Source: Paracoccaceae bacterium
GTDB taxonomy: Bacteria; Pseudomonadota; Alphaproteobacteria; Rhodobacterales; Rhodobacteraceae
DNA: 52,704 nt
Assembly (NCBI GenBank): GCA_029244725.1
Contig: JAQWQJ010000048.1
Span: forward strand, 1 to 52,704
Direction: 5' to 3'
Position numbers and translations under genes: made by a program
The notes under the pieces: model-generated
The model's input: only the letters and a program-made list of their open reading frames with translations
What the model was told of the DNA's origin: nothing
The model's database searches: none
Shown: piece after piece, positions 8,130-17,699 of the stretch
Layout: the number at the start of each line of letters is the position of its first letter
How positions within the stretch are numbered: position 1 is the stretch's first letter

Positions 8130-9647
8130 ATGATGGAACATTTTTTAGATGCCTTTGGGCTAGCATTTACACCGATGTCCATTGCAGCGATTGGGCTTGG
8201 CTCTTTGGTCGGACTGATCTTTGGATCAATTCCGGGCCTGACTTTCACGGTTGCCCTTGCACTCGCATTGCCTATTTCATTCAGCTTGGATGCGGTTCCG
8301 GCTATCGGGCTGCTGCTGGGCACATACATCGGCGGGATGACAGGTGGTTCCGTCTCGGCGATTTTGTTGGGTATTCCCGGCACGCCATCAGCCGCGGCTA
8401 CCGTCCTTGATGGACACCCTATGACCAAAAACGGTGACGCGTCCCTTGCTTTGGGAACAGCCGTCATCGTGTCGGTGTTTGGAGGAATATTCAGCCTTGT
8501 TGTTATGATCGTCTCGGTCGATCTCGTCTCAAAGGTCGCCATCGGCTTTGGCCCTGCCGAAATTTTCGCTCTCGTCCTATTTGGCTTCTCAACAATCTGC
8601 GGATTGTGCGGTCGATCATTGACCAAAGGCCTCATCAGCGGCGTGCTAGGCCTAATGATTATGACGATCGGTTTGGATTTGATCGAAGGCGTGCCGCGCA
8701 TGACTTTCGGGAGTGTCAATCTCTTGCAAGGCGTGAATTTATTGGTGGCAATGATTGGTCTCTTCGCCATTCCTTTTATTATCGAGGCGTTTAGCGAAGA
8801 CGCTCACCTGCCCAAAACGCCTAAGAAAATGGCGAATGTGCGTCCGGAATTACCCTCTTTCCGCTTGGTGTTTCGCAACATTTGGTTGATGATCCGCTGC
8901 TCGCTGATTGGTACTGGCATCGGCGCTATCCCTGGCACGGGCGGGGCGATTGCATCTTTCCTTGCCTATGATCACGCAAAGCGGTTTTCTAAAAAGCCCG
9001 AGACTTTTGGCAAGGGAAACATCGAAGGCGTCATTGCACCAGAAACAGCCAATAATGCTGTGACAGGCGGCACTCTTATTCCGCTGCTTTCGCTGGGTAT
9101 TCCGGGTGATCCCGCGACAGCTATCGTGTTGGCGGGCCTTATGATTCATGGGCTTGTTCCAGGTCCCGCCTTGTTCATGAACCATGCGTCCGAAGTCTAC
9201 GGTATCTATATTGCAGTCGTCCTTGCTTATATGTGGGTGTTGGGCTTGCAGCTTTTGGGCATCCGCTTGTTTGTTCACGTCCTAAGGGTGCCGCGCGAAA
9301 TCCTTGCCGTGGTGGTCTTAGTGCTTTGCGTCATTGGAGCCTATTCCATCCGCAACTCGGCTTTTGATATCTATTCGATGGCCGCCATCGGTGTTGCTGC
9401 CTATGTGCTTGTGGCTGTTCGCATCCCCATCACACCGATTATTCTGGGAATGGTTCTAGGGCCAACCTTAGAGAACGAATTTCGCACCGCAATGATGCTG
9501 TCTGAAGGTAAAGTGGACATCTTCTACACTTCTCCAACAGTTGTCGTTTTCTTCATACTGGCCGCGTTGGTGATCGGTCTTCAGGGCCTCAGTGAATTGA
9601 GAGCAAAAAGTAAAACCAAACAGAAAGTTGAAGTTTCAGATGCTTGA
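8130..9647 (+). CDS. Tripartite tricarboxylate transporter large membrane subunit (TctA family)
   Basis: A 505-residue polytopic permease of about 12 transmembrane helices that imports the substrate with a cation gradient. It shows the duplicated family signatures: GSLVGLIFGSIPGLTFTVAL near residue 25 and GTGIGAIPGTGGAIASFLAY in the second half, plus the LLLGTYIGGMTGGSVSAILLGIPG and GGTLIPLLSLGIPGDPATA segments. It starts 2 bp after tctB and its last codons overlap the ATG of the following ThDP-enzyme gene. That ties transport and catabolism into one transcript. Confidence 0.94.
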   Translation: MMEHFLDAFGLAFTPMSIAAIGLGSLVGLIFGSIPGLTFTVALALALPISFSLDAVPAIGLLLGTYIGGMTGGSVSAILLGIPGTPSAAATVLDGHPMTKNGDASLALGTAVIVSVFGGIFSLVVMIVSVDLVSKVAIGFGPAEIFALVLFGFSTICGLCGRSLTKGLISGVLGLMIMTIGLDLIEGVPRMTFGSVNLLQGVNLLVAMIGLFAIPFIIEAFSEDAHLPKTPKKMANVRPELPSFRLVFRNIWLMIRCSLIGTGIGAIPGTGGAIASFLAYDHAKRFSKKPETFGKGNIEGVIAPETANNAVTGGTLIPLLSLGIPGDPATAIVLAGLMIHGLVPGPALFMNHASEVYGIYIAVVLAYMWVLGLQLLGIRLFVHVLRVPREILAVVVLVLCVIGAYSIRNSAFDIYSMAAIGVAAYVLVAVRIPITPIILGMVLGPTLENEFRTAMMLSEGKVDIFYTSPTVVVFFILAALVIGLQGLSELRAKSKTKQKVEVSDA

Positions 9648-11532
9648 TAAAGTCCTCGAACCCGAGAAAATAGAACAAGATATCCGGGCACGCGCATCAA
9701 CGATCGCAGCAAGCGGATGCGTCGATTCTCTCTTAACGCAAGACAACGGCGGCGTGCTGGTTCTTAGTCTTTCAGAAGCGCTCGTGGTCGCAATGCTCAA
9801 GCAAGAAGTCACGCAGTTTTACGCGATCTTCGGACATGGCTCGACTGACCTCGGGGAAGTCCTGCGAATTTATCACGAAGAAAAGGTAGTAACAGTTGTG
9901 AATTGCCGAAATGAGGTCGAGATGGCCCATGCTGCAACGGCTTATGCTTGGGTTTATGGCAAGACACCTGCTGTGGTGACGTCGATTGGGCCAGGTGGAT
10001 TGCAAGCCATGGCGGGCTCGCTTGCGGCAGCGTCCAATGGGGTTGGTGTTTATCATATCTATGGGGATGAAACGACCTGTGGCGAAGGTTACAATATGCA
10101 GCAAATCCCGACGACGGAACAAGGCATGTTCGGCAAAATTGGCGCGCTTATGGGACAGTCTTATACACTTCACACACCAGGTGCTTTGCGCGAATGTATG
10201 CGTCGCGGAACGGCTTGTGTGCATCATCCTTACAAGGCCGGTCCGTTTTTTGTAATGCTGCCAATCAATACGCAGCCCCAAATCACGCAGGTGAACTTGG
10301 CGACACTACCACCGCGCCAAACAGTGCCCGCTTTGGCCCCTGCCGAAGCAAGTGTTTTTGAGGAAGCGGCCACATTCATGCGGAGCCGCGTGAAAATTGT
10401 GATTAAAGCGGGTGGTGGAACACGGGCCCATCACACAGCGCTGCGCGAGTTCGCTCAGAAAACCGGCGTACCGGTGGTTCTGTCACCGGGATCATCTGGT
10501 GTCATGTTGGATACCCACAAACAAAACATGCATGTGGGGGGATCAAAGGGATCAATCAGTGGCAACTATGCCATGCAACAGGCTGAAGCTGTTATATTTA
10601 TTGGCAGCCGTGGCGTATGTCAGGCGGATTGTTCCGGCGTCGGGTACCCCAACGCTAATGCAGTGTTGAATATCAATGGTGACTTTGACGACCTTTCTCA
10701 CTACGCGAATACAACTGTTCTGCCCGGAGATATCTCGGCGGTTCTAGAAAAGCTTATGTCAGCTCTTGGGGATGATACGGGGGCGGAAAATCGCAAGGCT
10801 TGGCTAAGCGATTGTGCGGCCAAGAAAGACGAATGGACTGCGTTCAAAAAGGTGCGCATTATGGCTGAACCTTTGGCGGATAAGGTCTGGCAACAGCCCG
10901 TTCTGACGCAGCCTGTAGCGCTTCATACCGTGTCGTCTTTTGCCAATAAAATGGGGGCCATCAAGTTTTTTGATGCGGGCGACGTTCAAGCAAATGGTTT
11001 TCAGATCGTTGAAGATGATGCGCCGGGTCAAACCTACACAGAAACCGGAGCGTCCTTCATGGGCTTTTCCGGATCTGCATTATTGGGTTCTGCCTACGTC
11101 AAAGATGCCAAATACGGCATCGCCTTTACAGGGGATGGATCGTTCATGATGAACCCTCAAATTTTGATCGACGGGGTTGAACATGGCGTGCGCGGTATGA
11201 TCGCCTTGTTTGACAATCGCAGAATGGCGGCCATCACCGGCTTGCAATACGACCAATATGGCAAAGAGTTCAAAACCAATGACTCCGTCGCGGTGGACTA
11301 TGTCGCTATGGCTGGGGCAGTAAGCGGCGTCAAAGCCATTCATGCGGGATTTACCAAAGATACGCTAGAAAGTGCGCTCAGCGAAGCCTTCGCCCATGAC
11401 GGCCTTTCGCTTGTTCACATCCCTGTCTACTCGGGCCGCGATCCAATCGCTGGCATGGGGGCCTATGGGTCGTGGAATGTCGGCAATTGGGTCGACGACG
11501 TTCAAGCCACATATCTTCAAACAAGAATCTAA
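9640..11532 (+). CDS. Thiamin-diphosphate-dependent enzyme, IolD-like (C-C hydrolase or lyase)
   Basis: A 630-residue ThDP enzyme in three domains. The pyrimidine-binding domain carries the activating glutamate E92 (NCRNEVEMAHAATAYAW) and the SIGPGGLQAMAGSLAAA turn. A central domain spans about residues 215-360. The pyrophosphate-binding domain holds GDGS (498-501) and the N526 of FDNRRMAAITG, the pair that binds Mg2+ and diphosphate. In order and length it resembles IolD, the ring-opening trihydroxycyclohexanedione hydrolase of inositol catabolism. However, no other inositol gene is present here. Its substrate is unknown; a vicinal or beta diketone is a fair inference. ATG 9640 overlaps the tctA stop; a TTG four codons earlier is a possible alternative start. 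The upstream position after the transporter and before an aldehyde dehydrogenase suggests its product may be an aldehyde or acid. Confidence 0.82.
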   Translation: MLDKVLEPEKIEQDIRARASTIAASGCVDSLLTQDNGGVLVLSLSEALVVAMLKQEVTQFYAIFGHGSTDLGEVLRIYHEEKVVTVVNCRNEVEMAHAATAYAWVYGKTPAVVTSIGPGGLQAMAGSLAAASNGVGVYHIYGDETTCGEGYNMQQIPTTEQGMFGKIGALMGQSYTLHTPGALRECMRRGTACVHHPYKAGPFFVMLPINTQPQITQVNLATLPPRQTVPALAPAEASVFEEAATFMRSRVKIVIKAGGGTRAHHTALREFAQKTGVPVVLSPGSSGVMLDTHKQNMHVGGSKGSISGNYAMQQAEAVIFIGSRGVCQADCSGVGYPNANAVLNINGDFDDLSHYANTTVLPGDISAVLEKLMSALGDDTGAENRKAWLSDCAAKKDEWTAFKKVRIMAEPLADKVWQQPVLTQPVALHTVSSFANKMGAIKFFDAGDVQANGFQIVEDDAPGQTYTETGASFMGFSGSALLGSAYVKDAKYGIAFTGDGSFMMNPQILIDGVEHGVRGMIALFDNRRMAAITGLQYDQYGKEFKTNDSVAVDYVAMAGAVSGVKAIHAGFTKDTLESALSEAFAHDGLSLVHIPVYSGRDPIAGMGAYGSWNVGNWVDDVQATYLQTRI

Positions 11533-11542
11533 GGAATATCTT

Positions 11543-12997
11543 ATGTATGATGATCTAAACCTCTATATCGATGGTGAGTGGCGTGCGGCTTCGGACAAGG
11601 GCACCAAGTCGGTCACTGATCCTGCAAGCGAAGATCAGTTGGCGACTATAGCTGCAGCAACAGAAACTGATATCGACGCGGCACTTAAGGCAGCTGAACG
11701 TGGCTTTGAAGTTTGGCGCAAGACCGGAACTTGGGAACGCGCAGCGATGATCCGCAAGACGGCAGACCTTATCCGCGGACGCGTCGATCAAATTGCGGTT
11801 GCTATGTCGCTTGAGACAGGAAAACCTCTGGCAGAGGCCAAGGGTGAAACCGGCGCAGCAGCCGATCAGTTTGAATGGTATTCAGAAGAAACCAAGCGCA
11901 TTTATGGCCAGATCATCGGGTCACGCAATCAAGGCAGTCGCATGGCCGTCATTTTGCAGCCTGTCGGTGTGGTTGCCGCATTTTCCGCATGGAATTTTCC
12001 TGCACTTTTGCCTGCGCGGAAAATTGCAGCAGCCCTTGCAGCAGGGTGTTCGATCATCATCAAACCAGCAGGTGAAACCCCTGCGTCTTGTGCTGCCTTG
12101 ATTCAAGCCTGCCATGACGCGGGTATTCCAAAAGGTGTGGTGAATTTTGTCACGGGCAGCTCCGGACCAATCGCCTCGCAACTTATCCGCTCGCCCATTG
12201 TGCGCAAAGTCACAGTCACGGGGTCGGTTCCAGTGGGCAAGCAGATCCTGGCTCTGGCGGCTGAGGGTGTCAAAAAGGTTTCGATGGAATTGGGCGGGCA
12301 TGGTCCCGTTGTAATCTTTGAGGACTTTGATCCCATTGAAGCAGCTAATGTTTGCGCGCCAACCAAGTTCCGAAATTGCGGGCAAGTCTGCATTTCTCCA
12401 ACCCGTTTTTATGTCCACGAAAACAACTATGATGCCTTTGCCGGCCGGTTTGCCGAAATTGCAAAATCGCTCAAGATTGGTCGCGGCATGGATGACGGTG
12501 TTCAGGTCGGGCCTATGGCTAACAAGCGCGGCTTGGAAACGATCCAATCCATGACCGAAGATGCGCTTAGTCGTGGTGCTGAATTGCTGGCAGGCGGGAA
12601 AGTTCCCACGGGCTTCAACAGAGGTTACTACATGGAACCAACCGTTATTGGTCGCGTGCCAGACGATGCAAAAGTCATGAATGAAGAACCCTTTGGCCCC
12701 ATCGCACCTATCACTACGTTCACGGATTATGATGATGTTATGACCCGCGCCAACTCGCTGCCTTTTGGCTTGGCGGGATACGTTTTCTCGAACAATTTGT
12801 CGCTTGCAACGCGCGCTTATGAAGACCTTGAAGTTGGTATGGTTGGCGTGAACGAGATGTTGTTGGCGACTGCTGAAGCCCCATTTGGTGGGGTTAAAGA
12901 AAGTGGAATGGGACGAGAAGGAGGGGCGTTTGGGATTCAAGATTACCTTGACCCGAAATACGTAAAAATCAAGCTGTCGGAGACAACACATGGGTGA
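11543..12997 (+). CDS. NAD(P)-dependent aldehyde dehydrogenase (semialdehyde type)
   Basis: A 484-residue class-3 ALDH-superfamily enzyme, near the size of succinate- or 2-oxoglutarate-semialdehyde dehydrogenases. All catalytic positions are present: N151 (SAWNFP), K174 (IIIKPAGE), the general base E249 (MELGGHGPVV) and the nucleophile C283 (NCGQVCISPTR). A cofactor-binding VTGSVPVGKQI segment lies between. It should oxidise an aldehyde or semialdehyde made in the pathway to the acid. ATG 11543 has aagga upstream. Its 3' end overlaps the dehydratase gene by 8 bp. Alternatives within the family (glycolaldehyde, lactaldehyde or 2,5-dioxovalerate dehydrogenase) cannot be separated by sequence inspection. 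Confidence 0.92.
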   Translation: MYDDLNLYIDGEWRAASDKGTKSVTDPASEDQLATIAAATETDIDAALKAAERGFEVWRKTGTWERAAMIRKTADLIRGRVDQIAVAMSLETGKPLAEAKGETGAAADQFEWYSEETKRIYGQIIGSRNQGSRMAVILQPVGVVAAFSAWNFPALLPARKIAAALAAGCSIIIKPAGETPASCAALIQACHDAGIPKGVVNFVTGSSGPIASQLIRSPIVRKVTVTGSVPVGKQILALAAEGVKKVSMELGGHGPVVIFEDFDPIEAANVCAPTKFRNCGQVCISPTRFYVHENNYDAFAGRFAEIAKSLKIGRGMDDGVQVGPMANKRGLETIQSMTEDALSRGAELLAGGKVPTGFNRGYYMEPTVIGRVPDDAKVMNEEPFGPIAPITTFTDYDDVMTRANSLPFGLAGYVFSNNLSLATRAYEDLEVGMVGVNEMLLATAEAPFGGVKESGMGREGGAFGIQDYLDPKYVKIKLSETTHG

Positions 12998-14732
12998 TGA
13001 AAAAGCGAAGGGCCTGTCACGCGGCTTGACGAATTACGGCGACAAGGACTTTTCGGTTTACCTTCGAAATTCTTTTGCAGCATCTATGGGGTACTCACCC
13101 GAAGTGCTTAAAAAACCAATCGTTGGGATTGCGAACAGCTTTTCGGGTTTCAACAACTGCCATCGACATTTTCCAGAATTGCTTGAGGCCGTCAAACGCG
13201 GCGTTTTGCTGGGCGGCGGTTTGCCGATTGAGTTTCCAACGATTTCGCTTGGTGAGGTGTTTCTAAGCCCGACCAGCCTCAAGTTTCGCAACCTTATGTC
13301 CATGGATACCGAAGAGATGGTGCGCGCGCAGCCAATGGACTCTGTCGTTTTGATGGGCGGATGCGACAAGACCGTGCCCGCGCAATTGATGGGGGTGGCG
13401 TCTGCTGACCTTCCGGCGGTGCAGCTTGTGGCCGGTCCGATGATGACATCGCGGTACGGTGAGGAACGACTGGGGGCTTGCACAGATTGCCGCCGGTTCT
13501 GGGGCAAGTATCGCGCCGGTGAAGTTAGCACGGCTCAGATCAACGACATCGAAGGCCGCCTTGCCACAACAGCCGGCACTTGCGCGGTGATGGGCACAGC
13601 TTCAACGATGGCTTGTATTGCCGAAACTTTGGGCATGTCGCTGCCCGGAACGGCGGCGATCCCCGCGGTTCACGCGGACCGTTTGCGCGCCGCAGAAGCG
13701 TCAGGTCGCGCGGCGGCCCGAATGGTAACTCACCCGATTAAGCCAAGCGAAGTCATCACTGAGAAATCGGTTGAAAACGCCTTGCGCATGTTGCTGGCTC
13801 TGGGTGGCTCGACAAATGCGATTGTGCACCTGACCGCTGTGGCCGGGCGTTTGGGCATTAAAGTGTCGCTGGAAAAGATGAACGAGTTGTCGGACACCAC
13901 GCCGGTTTTGGTCAATCTCAAACCTGTTGGCGAACATTATATGGAAGACTTCTTTTTTGCTGGTGGAGTGGGCGCTGTTCTGCGCGAACTCAAACCGCTT
14001 TTACATTTGGACACGCTGACTGTTGCAGGAGAAACCCTAGGGGATCGGCTGGAACGTGATCCTGGTTACGTCGATCATCGGGTTATTGCAAAGGCTGAAA
14101 CTCCGTTGGAACCGCAAGGTGGATTGGTGGGCCTGTTTGGCAATCTCGCGCCTCGCGGTGCTGTTCTGAAACGCTCCGCTGCCGATGAAACGCTGTTTGA
14201 GAAAACAGGTCGGGCGGTTGTTTTCAGCTCGCTGGATGACTTGTCAAACCGCATAGACGATCCCGATCTCGACATCACTCGCGATGACTTCATGGTATTG
14301 CAGAACGCGGGCCCCAAAAGTGCGTCTGGCATGCCAGAGGCCGGATATCTTCCCGTTCCCAAAAAACTAAGTGAGCAGGGTGTGAAAGATATGGTGCGTA
14401 TTTCGGATGCCCGTATGTCGGGCACTGCATTCGGGACGATCATTTTGCATGTCGCCCCTGAAGCGTCGATTGGTGGGCCTCTGGCTTTGGTCCAGAATGG
14501 TGACATGATCAAACTGTCGGTCAGCGGTAAATCTATCGAGCTTTTGGTGAGTGTAGAAGAGCTGGCGAAGCGAAAGTCTGAATGGAAAAGCGAGAACGTT
14601 CCGCCAGAGCAAAGGCGCGGATATGACAGGCTTTATGCAAGTGAAGTATCACAAGCGGACGAAGGATGCGATTTTGCGTTCCTCCAACCGATTCCAGCGG
14701 AATACCTGCCTAAGAAGGAGGGTGAGTTATGA
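12990..14732 (+). CDS. IlvD/Edd-family dehydratase, sugar-acid type
   Basis: A 580-residue dehydratase that should convert a 2,3-dihydroxy (aldonic) acid to a 2-keto-3-deoxy acid. The iron-sulfur ligands are C57 (FNNCHRH), C125 (GGCDKTVPA) and C198 (TAGTCAVMGTAS). Their spacing and the protein length match characterised [2Fe-2S] pentonate dehydratases such as rhizobial L-arabinonate dehydratase, which also carry the lysine seen here as K127. The C-terminal domain keeps RMSGTAFGTIILHVAPEA with the expected catalytic serine. Dihydroxyacid dehydratase (IlvD) for branched amino acids is less likely from the catabolic context and from DxxR-type differences in the C-terminal half. It starts inside the ALDH gene and ends overlapping pntA (ATGA). 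Confidence 0.9.
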   Translation: MGDEKAKGLSRGLTNYGDKDFSVYLRNSFAASMGYSPEVLKKPIVGIANSFSGFNNCHRHFPELLEAVKRGVLLGGGLPIEFPTISLGEVFLSPTSLKFRNLMSMDTEEMVRAQPMDSVVLMGGCDKTVPAQLMGVASADLPAVQLVAGPMMTSRYGEERLGACTDCRRFWGKYRAGEVSTAQINDIEGRLATTAGTCAVMGTASTMACIAETLGMSLPGTAAIPAVHADRLRAAEASGRAAARMVTHPIKPSEVITEKSVENALRMLLALGGSTNAIVHLTAVAGRLGIKVSLEKMNELSDTTPVLVNLKPVGEHYMEDFFFAGGVGAVLRELKPLLHLDTLTVAGETLGDRLERDPGYVDHRVIAKAETPLEPQGGLVGLFGNLAPRGAVLKRSAADETLFEKTGRAVVFSSLDDLSNRIDDPDLDITRDDFMVLQNAGPKSASGMPEAGYLPVPKKLSEQGVKDMVRISDARMSGTAFGTIILHVAPEASIGGPLALVQNGDMIKLSVSGKSIELLVSVEELAKRKSEWKSENVPPEQRRGYDRLYASEVSQADEGCDFAFLQPIPAEYLPKKEGEL

Positions 14733-16297
14733 AATTCGGCGTTCCAAAAGAAAGCGATGTTGGGGAAGCCCGGGTCGCCTTAACCCCTAATTCTGCCAAG
14801 TTCATCAAAAAACTTGGCCACGAGTGCTTCATACAATCAGGAGCAGGTGTTGCCGCGCGGTTTTCGGATCAAGACTATGTCGATGCGGGTGTAACTGTTG
14901 TGAAGTCGGCAAAAGAGCTTTGGCAAGGGTCGGATTTTGTCGCAAAAGTTCGCCCCCTGAACGAGAATGATGAAGCGCTGGCGCAAAGTGGGCAAACTGT
15001 GATCTCGCTTTTCTATCCAGCGCAAAACGAAGGCCAGTTGGAACGCACCCGCGCAGCTGGACTCAATATAATCGCGATGGACATGGTGCCGCGTATCAGT
15101 CGTGCCCAGAAAATGGACGCGCTGTCTTCTATGGCCAATATCGCAGGTTATCGGGCCGTTATCGAAGCCAGTAATAATTTTGGCCGTTTCTTTACTGGTC
15201 AAATCACGGCGGCCGGTAAAGTACCGCCAGCCAAGGTTCTGGTCATCGGTGCAGGTGTTGCCGGGCTGGCTGCCATAGGCGCCGCGACCTCTTTAGGTGC
15301 CATTACTTACGCGTTTGATGTGCGACCAGAAGTTGCCGAACAAATCGAAAGTATGGGGGCCGAGTTTGTCTTCCTTGACTTTGAAGAAGCCGCTCAAGAC
15401 GGCGCGACAACAGGCGGATATGCAGCGCCTTCAAGTCCAGAATTTCGAGCCAAGCAGTTGGAAAAATTCAGGGAACTTGCCCACGAAATTGACATTGTTA
15501 TCACAACCGCATTGATCCCCGGACGCGATGCCCCAAAGCTTTGGACGGCTGATATGGTCGCGGCAATGAAGCCCGGCTCGGTCGTGATTGATCTGGCCGC
15601 CGAAAGGGGCGGCAATTGCGATCTGACCGTCAAAGACGAAAAGATCGAAAGCGAAAACGGCGTGACCATCATCGGCTACACCGACTTCCCAAGCCGCATG
15701 GCGACCCAATCATCCGAACTTTATTCAAGCAACATTCGCCACATGCTGACGGACCTGACCCCTGAAAAAGACGGTCAGATCAATCATAACATGGAAGACG
15801 ACGTCATTCGCGGGGCAACGGTTGTTTATCAGGGCGACATTACGTTTCCGCCCCCTCCCCCAAAAGTGCGCGCGATAGCGGCGCAAAAACCGAAAATCCC
15901 CGCGAAATCTGCTAAAGAATTGCGCGCAGAAGAAGCGGCAAGCCGCAAACAGGCAAGTCGCAAAAAGGCCATGCTTCTTGTATTTGGCGGACTGCTGATG
16001 GCGGTGATTGGGATGTATGCGCCGGCGGAATTTATGCAACACTTCATTGTCTTTGTTCTGTCTGTTTTTATTGGATTTCAGGTGATCTGGGGCGTCGCGC
16101 ATTCGCTTCACACGCCTTTGATGGCTGTCACAAATGCTGTGTCGGGCATCATCATTCTAGGGGCGTTGCTCCAGATCGGAGAGGATGTGCCAATTGTTAG
16201 AGTTCTGGCCATCGTTTCGGTGGCAATTGCAACGATCAACATTGTTGGCGGCTTCATGGTGACACGTCGCATGCTGCAAATGTTTCAGAAATCCTGA
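14729..16297 (+). CDS. pntA: NAD(P) transhydrogenase subunit alpha
   Basis: A 522-residue proton-translocating transhydrogenase alpha subunit, with NAD(H)-binding domain I and domain-II helices in one polypeptide. The N-terminal half is alanine-dehydrogenase-like (MKFGVPKESDVGEARVALTP) and includes the nucleotide fold VLVIGAGVAGLAAIGAA. A proline- and lysine-rich linker near residues 375-415 leads to about four transmembrane helices at the C-terminus. The enzyme couples proton entry to NADPH formation from NADH. Many alphaproteobacteria split this subunit in two; here it is fused. The start overlaps the dehydratase stop (ATGA), tying it to the catabolic operon. pntB follows after 13 bp. Confidence 0.95.
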   Translation: MKFGVPKESDVGEARVALTPNSAKFIKKLGHECFIQSGAGVAARFSDQDYVDAGVTVVKSAKELWQGSDFVAKVRPLNENDEALAQSGQTVISLFYPAQNEGQLERTRAAGLNIIAMDMVPRISRAQKMDALSSMANIAGYRAVIEASNNFGRFFTGQITAAGKVPPAKVLVIGAGVAGLAAIGAATSLGAITYAFDVRPEVAEQIESMGAEFVFLDFEEAAQDGATTGGYAAPSSPEFRAKQLEKFRELAHEIDIVITTALIPGRDAPKLWTADMVAAMKPGSVVIDLAAERGGNCDLTVKDEKIESENGVTIIGYTDFPSRMATQSSELYSSNIRHMLTDLTPEKDGQINHNMEDDVIRGATVVYQGDITFPPPPPKVRAIAAQKPKIPAKSAKELRAEEAASRKQASRKKAMLLVFGGLLMAVIGMYAPAEFMQHFIVFVLSVFIGFQVIWGVAHSLHTPLMAVTNAVSGIIILGALLQIGEDVPIVRVLAIVSVAIATINIVGGFMVTRRMLQMFQKS

Positions 16298-16310
16298 TCG
16301 GAGATAAGTC

Positions 16311-17699
16311 GTGTTAAATTCAGAACTTCAAACGGCTGCGTATATCGCAGCAGCGGTCCTTTTTATCCTATCACTTGGTGGACTTAAAGATCAGGAAAGT
16401 GCCAAAATTGGCGTCTGGTACGGCATTATCGGTATGGCAATTGCTGTTGCCGCGACGGTGTTTGGACCGGGCGTCGTGCTGGATTCAACCTTAGCTGTAA
16501 CGCTTGCTATTGGCGCAGTGACCGGTGCAATCGTGGCACAGCGGGTCGAGATGACAGGCATGCCGCAACTGGTGGCAGCGCTTCATTCATTCGTAGGTTT
16601 GGCGGCCGTTTTCATCGGGATCAACTCGGCTCTTGTGCCGCCTGAAGGTATGGCGCGCGCGGATCAGATTATTCACGAAGTGGAGATTTTCTTAGGTGTC
16701 TTCATTGGCGCAATTACCTTCACTGGATCAATCATTGCCTACGGAAAGCTTGCTGGGCGCATTGACGGCAAAGCGCTTATTCTGCCCGGTCGCCATCTGC
16801 TGAACCTCGTCATGTTGGTTGCATCCATCGTGCTGCTGGTGATGTTCGTTGCAGGGCATGGAAAGCCTGACGTGATGTGGACGCTCTACGTGATGACGGC
16901 GATCGCTTTTGTCATTGGCGCGCATCTGGTGATGGCCATTGGCGGCGCGGATATGCCGGTCGTTGTGTCCATGCTGAACAGCTATTCCGGTTGGGCGGCG
17001 GCGGCGACGGGCTTTTTGTTGGGCAATGATTTGTTGATTGTTGTGGGCGCATTGGTCGGGTCGTCTGGAGCAATTCTATCCTTCATCATGTGCAAAGCGA
17101 TGAACCGCAACTTCCTATCAGTTATCTTAGGTGGATTTGGCGGACCAACTGGCCCTGCTCAGGAAATTGAAGGTGAGCAGATTGCGATTGATTGTGATGG
17201 GGTTGCCGCAGCGCTTGATGATGCAGGCAGCGTTGTCATTGTTCCCGGATACGGTATGGCGGTCGCCCAAGCCCAGCAATCTGTTTCTGAATTGACGCGT
17301 CGTCTTCGGGCACAAGGCAAAACCGTGCGCTTTGGTATTCATCCCGTAGCTGGGCGCTTGCCGGGACACATGAACGTGTTATTGGCAGAAGCGCGCGTGC
17401 CGTATGATATTGTACTGGAAATGGACGAAATCAACGACGACTTTCCCGAAACTGATGTGGTGTTCGTCATTGGATCAAACGACATCGTCAATCCCGCGGC
17501 CCTTGATGACCCCAACAGCCCTATTGCAGGCATGCCAGTTTTAGAGGTTTGGAAAGCCAAGCAAGTGTTCGTTTCAAAACGAGGGCAAGGGACCGGATAT
17601 TCCGGCATTGAAAACCCGCTGTTCTTTAAAGAAAACACGCGCATGTTTTATGGGGATGCGAAAGCTTCGTTGGATCAGCTTCTGTCGGGGATGTCGTAA
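16311..17699 (+). CDS. pntB: NAD(P) transhydrogenase subunit beta
   Basis: A 462-residue beta subunit. The N-terminal ~270 residues hold eight or nine membrane helices. The C-terminal domain III binds NADP(H) and shows [37 protein letters not shown] and the late [14 protein letters not shown] and [16 protein letters not shown] segments typical of PntB. Translation starts at GTG 16311 with ggaga six bases upstream. The stop TAATG overlaps the pckA start by one base. It acts with PntA in the inner membrane. Confidence 0.95.
   Translation: MLNSELQTAAYIAAAVLFILSLGGLKDQESAKIGVWYGIIGMAIAVAATVFGPGVVLDSTLAVTLAIGAVTGAIVAQRVEMTGMPQLVAALHSFVGLAAVFIGINSALVPPEGMARADQIIHEVEIFLGVFIGAITFTGSIIAYGKLAGRIDGKALILPGRHLLNLVMLVASIVLLVMFVAGHGKPDVMWTLYVMTAIAFVIGAHLVMAIGGADMPVVVSMLNSYSGWAAAATGFLLGNDLLIVVGALVGSSGAILSFIMCKAMNRNFLSVILGGFGGPTGPAQEIEGEQIAIDCDGVAAALDDAGSVVIVPGYGMAVAQAQQSVSELTRRLRAQGKTVRFGIHPVAGRLPGHMNVLLAEARVPYDIVLEMDEINDDFPETDVVFVIGSNDIVNPAALDDPNSPIAGMPVLEVWKAKQVFVSKRGQGTGYSGIENPLFFKENTRMFYGDAKASLDQLLSGMS

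Noticed and set aside
8048-8770. 240-codon open frame on the minus strand
   Set aside because: It is antisense to tctA and low-complexity (Thr, Pro, Ile); a shadow.
11921-12991. 356-codon open frame on the minus strand
   Set aside because: It is antisense to the aldehyde dehydrogenase with intact active-site residues; composition is unlike a real protein.
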